DNA from: an uncultured Balneola sp.
GTDB lineage: Bacteria > Bacteroidota > Rhodothermia > Balneolales > Balneolaceae
Assembly: GCA_902529115.1 (NCBI GenBank)
Contig: CABZVB010000001.1
Span: forward strand, 231,921-295,920
Direction: 5' to 3'
Length of the DNA stretch: 64,000 nt
The notes beneath the pieces were generated by a model that did not search any database, was not told the origin of the DNA, and worked only from the letters and a program-made list of their open reading frames with translations. This document shows positions 63,871 to 64,000 of this stretch, piece after piece (the first letter of the stretch is position 1; each line of letters begins with the position of its first letter). Both the position numbers and the translations under genes were made by a program.

Positions 63871-64000
63871 ATGATTCAACGTATTCAAACTGTGTACTTA
63901 GTCTTAAGTATTGTACTTAACGGAGCTATGTTTGCAACTGCTTTATTTAAAAGAACAGTAGAAGGACCTCAGCATTGGATATGGATATGGATTACTGTTG
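63871..64000 (+). CDS. DUF4293 family membrane protein, N-terminal part
   Basis: The first 43 codons of a gene cut by the window edge. MIQRIQTVYLVLSIVLNGAM is the characteristic N-terminus of DUF4293, a small four-helix membrane family found in Bacteroidota, of unknown function. The ATG is 39 bases after the RND stop, so co-transcription is possible. This is useful as a taxonomic pointer. Confidence 0.8.
   Translation, partial: MIQRIQTVYLVLSIVLNGAMFATALFKRTVEGPQHWIWIWITV

Overview
The window is a chromosomal stretch of a Gram-negative bacterium of the Bacteroidota/Rhodothermota (FCB) group; a marine Balneolales-like organism is my best guess, inferred from gene content rather than from a marker gene. 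Pointers are a bacteroidete-style SecA tail, a BshA bacillithiol glycosyltransferase, a serine palmitoyltransferase-like enzyme, BatC/D/E-type proteins, a choice-of-anchor-B lipoprotein, a DUF4293 protein at the right edge, few Shine-Dalgarno sequences and moderately A+T-rich DNA. I see no rRNA, tRNA, insertion sequence, prophage or CRISPR array. Coding density is high and most genes are ordinary chromosomal ones.

Layout. 1-10.3 kb: end of secA with polyphosphate glucokinase, a DUF456 membrane protein, a POT peptide transporter, a glpK-glpF glycerol uptake operon (minus strand), mnmE and a photolyase. 10.35-13.2 kb: a secreted M16 peptidase. 13.3-20.9 kb: a strikingly A+T-rich block with an RsbW-like kinase, a STAS antagonist and a GAF/PAS adenylate cyclase on the plus strand, facing a transmembrane propeller-SpoIIE phosphatase and a secreted TPR protein on the minus strand. 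20.9-26.5 kb: secG, a CPBP protease, a serine palmitoyltransferase-like enzyme, a lipoprotein and a cystathionine synthase/lyase. 26.7-29.8 kb: a two-lipoyl-domain E2 followed directly by panC and panD. 30-34.1 kb: an efflux operon (HlyD, MacB-type permease, TolC) without an ATPase gene. 34.2-42.2 kb (minus strand): an amidohydrolase, an M20 dipeptidase, then yebC followed by a Bat-type set lacking MoxR, BatA and BatB. 42.4-47.7 kb: bshA, sucC, wecB, pyrR-pyrB. 47.9-55.7 kb: an exopolysaccharide/O-antigen block (three glycosyltransferases, a Wzz-like protein, a Wzy/WaaL-like protein, an SLBB export protein). 55.7-64 kb: an EamA transporter, a TetR regulator, a complete RND tripartite pump, and the start of a DUF4293 gene.

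The most interesting system is the 13.3-20.9 kb block. It has all three classical partner-switching activities (PP2C-type phosphatase, HATPase kinase, STAS antagonist) with no sigma factor beside them, and a class III adenylate cyclase as the third gene of the kinase-STAS operon. The phosphatase carries an extracytoplasmic propeller/Y_Y_Y sensor like those of hybrid two-component systems, and a small secreted TPR protein is encoded just ahead of it. A plausible reading, which is inference only, is an envelope-sensing switch whose output is cAMP synthesis. Secondary points are the ATPase-less MacB-type operon, the incomplete Bat cluster, an RND pump with an apparent extra membrane hairpin, and an altered G4 motif in MnmE.
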